64,000 bases of DNA from Burkholderia sp. PAMC 26561 (GTDB taxonomy: Bacteria; Pseudomonadota; Gammaproteobacteria; Burkholderiales; Burkholderiaceae), in the NCBI RefSeq assembly GCF_001557535.2, contig NZ_CP014306.1, positions 62,001 through 126,000 on the forward strand, read 5' to 3'. The notes beneath the pieces were generated by a model, which saw only the letters and a program-made list of their open reading frames with translations, was not told the origin of the DNA and ran no database searches. Each line of letters begins with the position of its first letter. Within the stretch, counting starts at the first letter, position 1. The translations under genes were made by a program, and so were the position numbers. Positions 26,785 to 34,935 of the stretch are shown here, piece after piece.

Positions 26785-27108
26785 TCAATGTCCCGAGGAC
26801 AATTTCAACCCAATAAGCCCGACCACGATTAGCGCCGCGCTCGCGACCCGCGCCACGGTAAGCGCCTCGCCCATCATCACGATGCCGAAGATGAACGCAC
26901 CGACCGCGCCGATGCCCGTCCAGACTGCGTAAGCGGTCCCGAGCGGCAATTGACGCATGGCCATGGCGAGCAGCACGAAGCTGCCGGTCGCCGTCACGAT
27001 GGTGAAAACGGATGGCCACAGCCGCGTGAACCCCTCGGAAGTCTTGAGGCCCGCGGCCCACGCGACTTCGAGCAAACCGGCGATAAACAATAGAAACCAG
27101 GACATGGA
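26785..27108 (-). CDS. sugE: Guanidinium exporter, SMR family
   Basis: 107 residues with four membrane helices. The SMR signature is [19 protein letters not shown], with the essential membrane Glu at about residue 13, then [20 protein letters not shown] and [12 protein letters not shown]. The sequence follows SugE/Gdx rather than EmrE: Gdx proteins export guanidinium with proton exchange as antiparallel dimers. The guanidine-II riboswitch just upstream independently supports this substrate. The ATG at 27108 is chosen because AGGGGA lies at good distance; the ATG two codons earlier abuts that sequence. Confidence 0.93.
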   Translation of the reverse strand, partial: SMSWFLLFIAGLLEVAWAAGLKTSEGFTRLWPSVFTIVTATGSFVLLAMAMRQLPLGTAYAVWTGIGAVGAFIFGIVMMGEALTVARVASAALIVVGLIGLKLSSGH

Positions 27109-27125
27109 CATTCCCCTGAACGAAA

Positions 27126-27175
27126 ATGGGGCCGTCCCCGGTGTGATCGATGCGTGCGTGGTCGTCCACGCAGCG
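27126..27175 (-). ncRNA. Guanidine-II riboswitch (mini-ykkC)
   Basis: Two small hairpins with ACGR loops sit on the minus strand just before sugE: GCGTGG-ACGA-CCACGC (27171-27156) and GGGG-ACGG-CCCC (27139-27128). This pair of ACGR-capped hairpins defines mini-ykkC. The ribosome-binding AGGGGA follows about 11 nt later, and the CCCC arm could pair with it when guanidine is absent. Control is therefore probably at translation initiation. Confidence 0.9.
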
Positions 27176-27190
27176 TGTAATGAAAGCGTA

Positions 27191-27199
27191 ATTATATCA
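27191..27199 (-). promoter_or_regulatory. sugE promoter, extended -10
   Basis: TGATATAAT on the minus strand is a perfect TATAAT with a TG extension. The start would fall near 27184, about 12 nt before the first riboswitch hairpin, so the transcript begins with the riboswitch. The -35 is poor. Confidence 0.6.
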
Positions 27200-27360
27200 A
27201 CGATGACAAAACGCCGCATGTGACGCGTTTGATTACGCTGTTACGCGGCCCGCCGGGTTCTCATTCAGAAGGCGCCCTAAATAAAACCGTCGTTTATCGA
27301 AATCCTGGTTTAATCTAAGTCGTCAATCGCGCCATAGAAAACTTCTCATGCGGAGTGTTC

Positions 27361-28824
27361 ATGGAATTAGATGCCGTTTTGCTGTCCCGTTTTCAATTCG
27401 CGTGGGTCATTGCTTTTCATATCCTGTTGCCGGCGTTCACCGTTGGCCTGTCATGTTTTATCGCGACACTGGAAGTGCTTTGGTGGGTGACCAAACGCGA
27501 CGTCTACAGGCGGCTCTCGGCGTTCTGGCTCAAGATATTCGCGGTGTCGTTCGGCATGGGCGTGGTGTCCGGGATCGTGATGCCGTTCCAGTTCGGCACC
27601 AACTGGAGCCGCTTCACCGATGCCACCGCGAGCGTGATCGGCCCGTTGATGGGGTACGAAGTCCTCACCGCGTTTTTTCTCGAAGCCGCGTTTCTCGGCG
27701 TGCTGCTCTTCGGCCGCAAGCTCGTGCCGCAATGGGCGCACGTGTTGGCCGCGTTTTTCGTGGCGTCGGGCACGGTGATCTCGTCGTTCTGGATTCTCGC
27801 GGTCAATAGCTGGATGCAGACGCCGCGCGGCTACAAGATCCTGCCCGACGGCCGCTTCGAAGTGACCAGTTTCTTCGACGCCATCTTCACGCCCTCCTTC
27901 CCGTACCGCCTCGGCCACACGGTCAGCGCTTTTCTCGTCACGGCCGCGTTCGTCATTCTGGGCGTGGGCGCCATGTACTTGCGCCAGCGCCGGTCGCTGG
28001 AAGAAAGCCGCGTGATGACGAAGATGGCGCTGATCTTCCTGATGATCATGGTGCCGGTGCAGATGGTTATCGGCGATATGCACGGTCTCAATACGCGCGA
28101 GCATCAGCCCGCAAAACTCGCCGCCATGGAAGGACTGTGGGAAACCGGATCGCGCATTCCCGCCGCCATCTTCGCCATTCCCGATCAGGAGAATGAACGC
28201 AACCGCTTCGAAATATCGATACCCGTGCTCGGCAGCATTTATCTCACGCACGATCCAAACGGCGTCGTGCAAGGGCTGAAAGACTTTCCGCGCGAGGACC
28301 GGCCAAACGTTGCCGTGGTCTTCTTCGCGTTCCGGATCATGGTCGGCATCGCCGTGCTGATGTTCGTGCTGGTGCTCTCCGGCATCGTGCTATTTGCGCG
28401 CGGCAAGCTCGAAACCAGCCAGCGCTGGCTGCGATGCGCCACGTATGGCATGCCGCTCGGGTTTATCGCCGTGCTGGCCGGCTGGACCACCACTGAAAGC
28501 GGTCGTCAGCCGTGGACCGTCTATGGCCTGATGCGCACGAGCGATTCGGTCACGCCATCATTGAAGGCCGGCGATGTCGGGCTCTCGTGGCTGCTTTACG
28601 TGCTGGCGTACATCGTGATTTTCGGCTCCGGCTACATCCTGCTGCGACGCCTCGTGCGCCTCGGTCCCGCCGACGAACACATCGAAACCGATCACGACCT
28701 GCTGCAACCAGAGACACGTGCGGCGCGGCCTTTATCGGCGGCATCGGCGAGTGCTGCGGGGGCTTCGGGCGCGGTCAAAGCCGTCCGGGCCGACGATGTC
28801 GTTCCGCCAGCCAGGAGACCATGA
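27361..28824 (+). CDS. cydA: Cytochrome bd-type ubiquinol oxidase subunit I (CIO-like)
   Basis: 487 residues. Conserved elements are the N-terminal LSRFQFAWVIAFHILLPAFT with the haem b595 His, QFGTNWSRFTDATASVIGP, the quinol-loop region (MHGLNTREHQPAKLAAMEG, with the Lys and Glu of the Q loop) and GWTTTESGRQPWTVYGLMRT near the C-terminus. The Q loop appears to be of the short kind found in cyanide-insensitive oxidases (CioA). It oxidises quinol and reduces O2 in the inner membrane without pumping protons. The ATG at 27361 follows GCGGAG. The cydB start overlaps its stop codon. Confidence 0.92.
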   Translation: MELDAVLLSRFQFAWVIAFHILLPAFTVGLSCFIATLEVLWWVTKRDVYRRLSAFWLKIFAVSFGMGVVSGIVMPFQFGTNWSRFTDATASVIGPLMGYEVLTAFFLEAAFLGVLLFGRKLVPQWAHVLAAFFVASGTVISSFWILAVNSWMQTPRGYKILPDGRFEVTSFFDAIFTPSFPYRLGHTVSAFLVTAAFVILGVGAMYLRQRRSLEESRVMTKMALIFLMIMVPVQMVIGDMHGLNTREHQPAKLAAMEGLWETGSRIPAAIFAIPDQENERNRFEISIPVLGSIYLTHDPNGVVQGLKDFPREDRPNVAVVFFAFRIMVGIAVLMFVLVLSGIVLFARGKLETSQRWLRCATYGMPLGFIAVLAGWTTTESGRQPWTVYGLMRTSDSVTPSLKAGDVGLSWLLYVLAYIVIFGSGYILLRRLVRLGPADEHIETDHDLLQPETRAARPLSAASASAAGASGAVKAVRADDVVPPARRP

Positions 28825-29825
28825 TGCTCGACCTCGTGCCGATGTGGGCCGCCATCCTGGCGCTTGCCGTATTCATGTACGTGCTGCTCGACGGCTTCGA
28901 TCTCGGCGTCGGGATGGTGTTCCTGCTCCGCCGCGACCCCGTAGAGAGGCAGTTGATGATCAACTCGGTCGCCCCGGTCTGGGACTTCAATGAAACGTGG
29001 CTGATCCTCGGCGGCGGCGGCTTGCTGGCGGTGTTTCCGCTGGCGTTTTCGATCATCGTGCCGGCGGTTTATTTTCCGATCCTGCTGATGCTGCTCGGGC
29101 TGATCTTTCGCGGCGTCGCCTTCGAATTCCGCGAGGTGGTCGGCGCGCGCAAGTGGATCTGGGACGGCGCGTTCGGATATGGATCGCTGATCGCGACGTT
29201 TTCGCAGGGCGTGGTGCTCGGAATGTTCATCCAGGGCTTTCCGATACACGGCCGCGTTTTTATCGGCACGAGCTGGGACTGGATCGCGCCGTTTCCGCTC
29301 TTGACGGGCATCGGGTTGATCTTCGGTTATGCGTTGCAGGGCACGACGTGGCTCGTGCTTAAAACCGAGGGCGAACTGCAGGAATGGGCGCGCGGCATGG
29401 CAAAGAAGGTGTTGTTCGGCGTGATCGCGTTCATCTTGCTGATCAGCATCTGGACGCCGCTCAAGGACGCACGGATTTCGGAGCGCTGGTTCAGTTTTCC
29501 CGCAAGCTTCGTGTTTGCGCCGGTGCCGGTGCTGACAGTACTGCTCATATGGACGTTATGGTCGGCGCTCGGCAAGAGAAAGGAAGTCGTGCCGTTCATG
29601 TGTTCGATCGGCTTGTTCTTCCTCGCGTTCACGGGCCTTGTGATCAGCTTGTGGCCGTTTATTGCGCCGCCATCGGTGACGTTATGGGATGCGTCCACAA
29701 CGCCGCTTTCACAGCAGTTTTTGCTCATCGGAACGATGTTCCTGCTGCCCGTGATCGTGCTCTATGTAGTCTGGTCGTACTGGGTATTTCGCGGCAAAGT
29801 GCGCGGTGACATGGGTTATCACTAG
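28821..29825 (+). CDS. cydB: Cytochrome bd-type ubiquinol oxidase subunit II
   Basis: 334 residues with eight or so membrane segments. It has the CydB start LDLVPMWAAILALAVFMYVLLDGFDLGVGMV, SVAPVWDFNETWLILGGGGL, and IFRGVAFEFREVVGARKWIWD. It is the partner of subunit I; both starts overlap (ATGATG, so residue 1 or 2 may be the true start; AGGAG is spaced better for the second). No CydX-like small ORF follows: the next gene is on the other strand 4 nt later, in line with CIO-type operons that lack it. Confidence 0.92.
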   Translation: MMLDLVPMWAAILALAVFMYVLLDGFDLGVGMVFLLRRDPVERQLMINSVAPVWDFNETWLILGGGGLLAVFPLAFSIIVPAVYFPILLMLLGLIFRGVAFEFREVVGARKWIWDGAFGYGSLIATFSQGVVLGMFIQGFPIHGRVFIGTSWDWIAPFPLLTGIGLIFGYALQGTTWLVLKTEGELQEWARGMAKKVLFGVIAFILLISIWTPLKDARISERWFSFPASFVFAPVPVLTVLLIWTLWSALGKRKEVVPFMCSIGLFFLAFTGLVISLWPFIAPPSVTLWDASTTPLSQQFLLIGTMFLLPVIVLYVVWSYWVFRGKVRGDMGYH

Positions 29826-29829
29826 GCGG

Positions 29830-30300
29830 TCACAGTTTTGGATCCGTGGCCTTTTGCAAGATCCGGCTCCACTTGTGTGCCTCGCGGCGATCGCGCATGG
29901 GCATTACCCATTTCGCTTGCGTGGTGTCGGCGACATCGAGCACGACCTGCCACGCCTGGCCCGCAGAACCTGCTTCCATGCGCGCGCCACGCAGGTCGGC
30001 AAAGATGTACATGCCGGTGCGCTCACCCACGCGAATCTCGCACAGGCGCTTGACCGCCGCTACCCTTACACCGCCCCAGTCGCCCTTTATCTCGTGCGTC
30101 CAGTCGCCGTCGCGGACATTGGGGGCGACTTCTTTCCATCGGAACCAGAAGTAGGCGGCAACGGCCACCACGATCAAACCCGCCACGATCGCGGCGCCGA
30201 GGGCAACGCCGAAACCGAACGCCGCCGAGATTTCGTGGAAGGACCAGAACGCGCCGTAAATCACAGCGACAAGAACGACAAGTGCAACGATGATCGGCAT
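29830..30300 (-). CDS. Hypothetical membrane protein
   Basis: 156 residues. Two hydrophobic segments near the N-terminus (IIVALVVLVAVIYGAFWSF and ALGAAIVAGLIVVAVAAYFWF) anchor it. The rest, about 95 residues, is soluble and mixed in charge: RLCEIRVGERTGMYIFADLR, then WQVVLDVADTTQAKWVMPMRDRREAHKW. I do not recognise the family. The ATG at 30300 follows AAGG at about 10 nt; the frame could open two codons earlier at a TTG. It converges on cydB and lies 27 nt downstream of the peroxiredoxin gene, so it is probably in that transcript. Confidence 0.6.
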   Translation of the reverse strand: MPIIVALVVLVAVIYGAFWSFHEISAAFGFGVALGAAIVAGLIVVAVAAYFWFRWKEVAPNVRDGDWTHEIKGDWGGVRVAAVKRLCEIRVGERTGMYIFADLRGARMEAGSAGQAWQVVLDVADTTQAKWVMPMRDRREAHKWSRILQKATDPKL

Positions 30301-30327
30301 CGGCAAACAACCTTAAGTGCAAAGGAT

Positions 30328-30891
30328 TTACTGCGTCTTGTGCTTCGCGTTCCAGTCCTTCAACGCCTGCAACGTATTTGCCACGTGCTGGTCCGGCGAG
30401 AGACTCGTGTATTCGTAGATCACCTTGCCATCGGGCGCGATCACGTATGAAACGCGGTTTGCCATGGAGTTGATGAGCGGCATGGACGCGTCATATTGCT
30501 TGATGATTTTCGAGTCGGCATCCGCGGCAACCGGGAATTTGCTGCGGCACTCGCTCACCGAAAACCTCTTCAGTGTGTCGATGTTGTCATGCGACACGCC
30601 AATCACGGTTGCGCCTTGCGCCTTGTATTCATCGACGGCATCGGCGAATTCATGCGCTTCAATCGTGCAGCCCTTCGTGAATGCGGCCGGATAGAAATAC
30701 AACACGACCGGGCCCTTCTTCAACGCGCTCGCGAGTGAATAGTCGAAGACATTCCCGCCCAGCGACGCCTGCGTCGTGAAAGACGGCGCCTGATCGCCCG
30801 GCTTCAGGGTTGCATAGGCAACCAGCGCATAAGCCCCGAGCGCGGCGCCTAGCGACAAACCCAGCAACTTCCCCGCAAACTTTCGTTTCAT
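30328..30891 (-). CDS. Peroxiredoxin (AhpC/TSA, Bcp-like) with N-terminal signal or anchor
   Basis: 187 residues. After about 28 residues of basic then hydrophobic sequence (KLLGLSLGAALGAYALVAYA) comes a thioredoxin-fold peroxidase: KPGDQAPSFTTQASLGGNVF, then YFYPAAFTKGCTIEAHEFAD with the peroxidatic Cys in the Thr-x2-Cys setting. A second Cys in VSECRSKFPVAADADSKI may resolve the disulfide. It reduces H2O2 or organic peroxides. The N-terminal segment implies it works outside the cytoplasm or at the membrane, unlike typical Bcp. GAAGGGAG precedes the ATG. Confidence 0.85.
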   Translation of the reverse strand: MKRKFAGKLLGLSLGAALGAYALVAYATLKPGDQAPSFTTQASLGGNVFDYSLASALKKGPVVLYFYPAAFTKGCTIEAHEFADAVDEYKAQGATVIGVSHDNIDTLKRFSVSECRSKFPVAADADSKIIKQYDASMPLINSMANRVSYVIAPDGKVIYEYTSLSPDQHVANTLQALKDWNAKHKTQ

Positions 30892-30941
30892 GACACTCCC
30901 TTCGTTTTGATTGGGTATTTTGTTCGGGTAATACGTGCGCG

Positions 30942-32288
30942 CTACTCCACCCGATGCGCGCCGAACCACGTGGCGGCCTCGAACTGCAACTCGGCAAGCA
31001 CGACCGGCGTCAGTACAGCAAACCCGGCATTCGAGCCGGTACTCGAATCGAGCTCCGGCGCATCGCCCCGTTCGGCTGCCTGCGAGATCCGTAACAACGC
31101 GCCAAGCGGTCCGCTGCCTTCGACGATCGCGTCGCAAATCTCCCTGGACAACTTCAGCAACTGGATGATCTCGACGGGCGGCAGATCCACGACTACATGC
31201 ACGAGCGAAAAGATGCCGGTCATGAAAGCCGCATCGGCGAATTCTTCATTCGATGGCTGCATGACGCGCGCCGCCAGCTCCATGAAGCGCGCGCGTGTGC
31301 CCACGAGCTGCACGAGCGGGTCCGAGCGCCACGGCAAATGGCGTCCATCGGCGTACAGCAGCAACTGCGTCCAGCGTGAAATCTGCCGCGTGCCGGTCGC
31401 CGCAATCGCCTCGCGCAGCGATGAAACCGGACGTGCCAGCTTGAACGCGCTTGAATTGGCAAGACGCAGCAACTGCACGACCACATTTGGATTGAGCTTG
31501 AGTTCGGCTTCGAGTTCCGCAATCCCGGGTTCGCCCGACAACACGCCGAGCAATCGCAACAGCGCGGTGCGCGATGGATTCGAGCGTCGCGTCACGAGCA
31601 CCTGCGGACGCGCGAAGAAATAACCCTGGAACAGGTCGAAGCCGAGCTTGCTGGCTTCATCGAAGTCCTGGTGGGTCTCGATCTTCTCTGCAATCAAGGT
31701 CTTGCCATGACGCTTGAGCGTGGCCGCGAGTTCCGGAATATGGGCACGGTCAGCGGCGAGAAAGTCGATCTTCACGTAATCCACGTAAGGCAGCGCTTCG
31801 TGCAGCGGTTCGGTCAGCGCGACGACATCGTCGAGGGCGAACTGAAAGCCTGCCGCGCGCAATTGCTCGCAGCGCTTGAAGAGCCTGGCGTCGAAGGTGA
31901 CGGTTTCGAGGATTTCGAGCACGAAGCGCTCGGGCGGCATGATGTGGACGATGTCATCGAACAGCAGGTCGCGGTTCATGTTCACGAAGCCGCGATGATC
32001 GCCGAGCACGGCCGACAGACCGATCTCACCGACCGTTCGCGCCACGACATGAGCTGTGGCCTGGACATCGTCGAAAATGCGCGCGCGATTGTCGGGGCTG
32101 TCGCGAAAAAGCAGTTCGTACGCATGCAGCGCGCCCTTGCGATCGATGATCGGCTGGCGCCCCAGATAGACACTTTCCGGTTCGCGGGGTGCGGACGAAT
32201 CAGCGGACAGGTCAGCCTGTCCATCAGCAGAATCGCCTGGCGGTGGCGTGCGATCAACCGGCTGCATTGATCGATCCGATGGCTTCAT
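30942..32288 (-). CDS. EAL-HDOD signalling protein (YuxH-like)
   Basis: 448 residues. A polar N-terminus (about 1-40) is followed by an EAL-type domain (about 42-235) with a variant signature: ELLFR for ExLxR, FVNMN for the Asn block, FVLEILETV for the Glu block, ALDDVVAL for the DD block, VKIDF, and IAEKIET. An HDOD domain follows (about 240-430). Key metal ligands seem to be kept, but the motifs differ enough that c-di-GMP hydrolysis is uncertain; such proteins often act as binding or regulatory parts. It is divergent from a GGDEF-EAL gene, and an HDOD gene lies beyond that. Confidence 0.85.
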   Translation of the reverse strand: MKPSDRSMQPVDRTPPPGDSADGQADLSADSSAPREPESVYLGRQPIIDRKGALHAYELLFRDSPDNRARIFDDVQATAHVVARTVGEIGLSAVLGDHRGFVNMNRDLLFDDIVHIMPPERFVLEILETVTFDARLFKRCEQLRAAGFQFALDDVVALTEPLHEALPYVDYVKIDFLAADRAHIPELAATLKRHGKTLIAEKIETHQDFDEASKLGFDLFQGYFFARPQVLVTRRSNPSRTALLRLLGVLSGEPGIAELEAELKLNPNVVVQLLRLANSSAFKLARPVSSLREAIAATGTRQISRWTQLLLYADGRHLPWRSDPLVQLVGTRARFMELAARVMQPSNEEFADAAFMTGIFSLVHVVVDLPPVEIIQLLKLSREICDAIVEGSGPLGALLRISQAAERGDAPELDSSTGSNAGFAVLTPVVLAELQFEAATWFGAHRVE

Positions 32289-32750
32289 TCCGTGCCGCGT
32301 GCTTGCAGGCGCACCCCGGACACGCCGGAGACCGGCGCGGCGTGATGCTGGCGTTGGCGGCGCGCGGCTTGTGGTCCGGCTGTGACGATCGGCTTGGGGA
32401 CACGGTCATGGCGTACGGCAAATGGAACGGTAACAACTGGATAACGGCGACGGAGGATGAATGATTCGTGCCTCCTCCAGCCCCACTCTACCCCAAATCC
32501 GGGTAGTGACAAATTGCTTCAAACCCGCTGGCATGAAGGCTTTCAGCCGCGCGGCCATTCTTCTAAAGAATTCAGCGACACAACCGTTAACTTGCAAAGA
32601 ACAGTCCGACTCGCGGCTGCCGGCACTTCCGGCGGCTTGCGTCAGCATCGCCGGCAATCCTCCAGCACTACGATGCGGCGCGCGCGCCGGACAGCGCGTG
32701 CCGCGCTTCCGAAGGCCAGGCGCGCGTTCAGACAGGCCAAACCAGACAAC

Positions 32751-34703
32751 ATGCAAGTAAAACGGACACGCGCTCAGCGCTTCAATGCATGGCTTGCCGT
32801 CGCCGCCCAGACCCGCAGCGCAGTGCGCCGGGCTGCCGCGACGCTGGCCGCAGCCGCGCAAGCCAGTTGCACTCCCAAGCTCGCTACCGTCGATGCTCCC
32901 GCCGCCGGTGTGAAACCGTATGTGCCGCTTCCGCTGAACGCAGTGCGGCTCGTCCAGGTTTCGTCGGCGCGCGGCGAAGATGCACATCCAGTCGCCGCAA
33001 TCGACGCGCCCGAGCGGGTCCCATCAGGCATCGCAAACGAAGCGACGCTTGCCGCCGTCGACTTTCTTGCCCAAGTGGATGCGTCGCTGCAGGTCGGCTA
33101 TGTATCGGAGAGAAGTGTCGAGTTCCTCGGCTATCACCGTGACTACCTGAGCTCCTTGACGCTTCACGAGCTGGTGGCAACGGAGGAAATCGATGAACTC
33201 GATGCCCTCGTCGTCCGTGCACGGCAAAGCGGCAAGCTGGAGACAGCGACACTCCACTTGCTCAAGTCGCTGACAACGCCGATTCTTGTCGAGCTGCGGA
33301 TCCTCTCGACGCCCGACGATGGCTTCGCCGTCTCCGCCTTCGAAGTCTCGCACTGGCGTGAGACCGAAGCCGCCTTGCGGCACGCGCTCAATCACGATCC
33401 GCTCACGGGCCTGGAAAACCTGACAGCCTTGCAAGCGGCACTCGATGCCGCCCAGGCCGAAGCCGTGCACACGCAAACGCACGCGGCGCTGCTGCGGGTG
33501 GATATCGATGATTTCCAGCGCATCAACCGCGCGCTCGGTTATGACGCCGGCGACGACATGCTGCGCGAGACCGCACGCCGGCTGCAGCATGCTGCGCGCG
33601 CGGGCGAGCGCGTGGCGCGGGTATCGAGCGACGAATTCGCCGTATTGATGGCGGCAGGGACGGCGCACGAAGCAATCGCAGCGGCCGAAGATCTCGGCCG
33701 GCGTTTGCTGAGCGCGGTGGCGCAGCCCTATAAATATCGCGGGCAGCACACGCATTTGTCCGCGAGTATCGGGGCGGCGATCTACCCCGATGCCGTCGAG
33801 CATACCGGCAGCAGCCTGTTGCGCATGGCCGATCATGCGCTCGCCCAAGCCAAGGGCTCGGGCGGCAATATCGTCGTGTTCCATGCGCCCGACAACGATC
33901 CGCGCGACGCCGAACGCCTGAACCTGGAAGCCGATTTGTACGAAGGCGTGCGCAACGGCGAGTTTGCGCTGCATTTCCAGCCGATCACCGAAAGCCGTCA
34001 CGGCGGCGTGGTCGGCGTAGAAGCGCTGATCCGCTGGCAGCATCCGGTGCATGGCCTGGTGCCGCCGGCGGCTTTCATCTCGCTGGCGGAATCGATTGGC
34101 CTGATCAACTATCTCGGCAACTGGGTTCTGAAAGCAGCGTGCATGCAACTGGTGCAGTGGGACAAGGACGGCATCAGGCTGGATTACGTGTCGGTGAACG
34201 TGTCGCCGCAGCAGTTCCGCGACAAACGCTTCACCCAGAACGTGAAGGACGCGCTCGATCTGACGGGCCTGGACCCGAGCCGGCTGGTCTTCGAAATCAC
34301 CGAAAGCCTTTTGATGCACGATCCCGAAGAAGCCACGCTGCTGCTGGAAACGCTGGCGGCGCTCGGCATCCACTTTGCCGTCGATGACTTCGGCACCGGC
34401 TATTCAAGCCTGTCCTATTTGCAGCGCTTTCCGCTTTCGAAGCTCAAGATCGACCGGAGTTTCATCGAAAACTTGCTGACGTCCCGTAATAATCGGGCGA
34501 TCGTCACCGCCGTGGTGGGACTCGCCAAATCCCTCGGGCTGGAACTGGTCGCGGAAGGCGTCGAGACGCAAGCGCAGCGTGATCTGCTGATCGAGATGGG
34601 CTGTGATCAAATACAGGGCTGGCTGATCAGCAAGGCGCTTCCCGCCACCGAACTGAAGCGTTGCTTTGAGGATAAAACGCTCTTTCTCCAGGCGTCTTTA
34701 TGA
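32751..34703 (+). CDS. PAS-like/GGDEF/EAL protein with degenerate GGDEF site
   Basis: About 650 residues from this ATG. The frame is open back to 32457 and starts there or at 32673 are also possible; none has a good ribosome-binding site. Order: PAS-like region (about 85-200), GGDEF domain whose active site reads SSDEF at about 290-294 (both glycines lost), then a complete EAL domain with EALIRW (about 424), VNVSP, EITES, DDFGTG, KIDRSF and AEGVET. It is therefore most likely a c-di-GMP phosphodiesterase with a non-cyclase GGDEF that may sense GTP. The divergent region 32289-32750 shows nothing else I can support. Confidence 0.85.
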   Translation: MQVKRTRAQRFNAWLAVAAQTRSAVRRAAATLAAAAQASCTPKLATVDAPAAGVKPYVPLPLNAVRLVQVSSARGEDAHPVAAIDAPERVPSGIANEATLAAVDFLAQVDASLQVGYVSERSVEFLGYHRDYLSSLTLHELVATEEIDELDALVVRARQSGKLETATLHLLKSLTTPILVELRILSTPDDGFAVSAFEVSHWRETEAALRHALNHDPLTGLENLTALQAALDAAQAEAVHTQTHAALLRVDIDDFQRINRALGYDAGDDMLRETARRLQHAARAGERVARVSSDEFAVLMAAGTAHEAIAAAEDLGRRLLSAVAQPYKYRGQHTHLSASIGAAIYPDAVEHTGSSLLRMADHALAQAKGSGGNIVVFHAPDNDPRDAERLNLEADLYEGVRNGEFALHFQPITESRHGGVVGVEALIRWQHPVHGLVPPAAFISLAESIGLINYLGNWVLKAACMQLVQWDKDGIRLDYVSVNVSPQQFRDKRFTQNVKDALDLTGLDPSRLVFEITESLLMHDPEEATLLLETLAALGIHFAVDDFGTGYSSLSYLQRFPLSKLKIDRSFIENLLTSRNNRAIVTAVVGLAKSLGLELVAEGVETQAQRDLLIEMGCDQIQGWLISKALPATELKRCFEDKTLFLQASL

Positions 34704-34935
34704 GATACCGTCACGTGGTACGGCAAGTCTCGCGTCTCGCTTAAAGCTTGTGTGCTGTTGCGCCGTTATAAGGCATAGACGCCACGGACTTGCGTACCTG
34801 ACTCATGCAAGTTTTTCCGCGCATTACACATCGGCTGAGTCAAACGCGCGTTGCCGGCCTCAACACCGCCAACGCGCCCGACCCAAGCTGGCTCAGCCAA
34901 CTGGACTGGAACCTGCAAGGCATTACACCAATCGC

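Noticed and set aside
27241..27360. FNR/ANR box before cydA
   Set aside because: No TTGAT-N4-ATCAA match was found in the upstream region, so oxygen control cannot be claimed from sequence.
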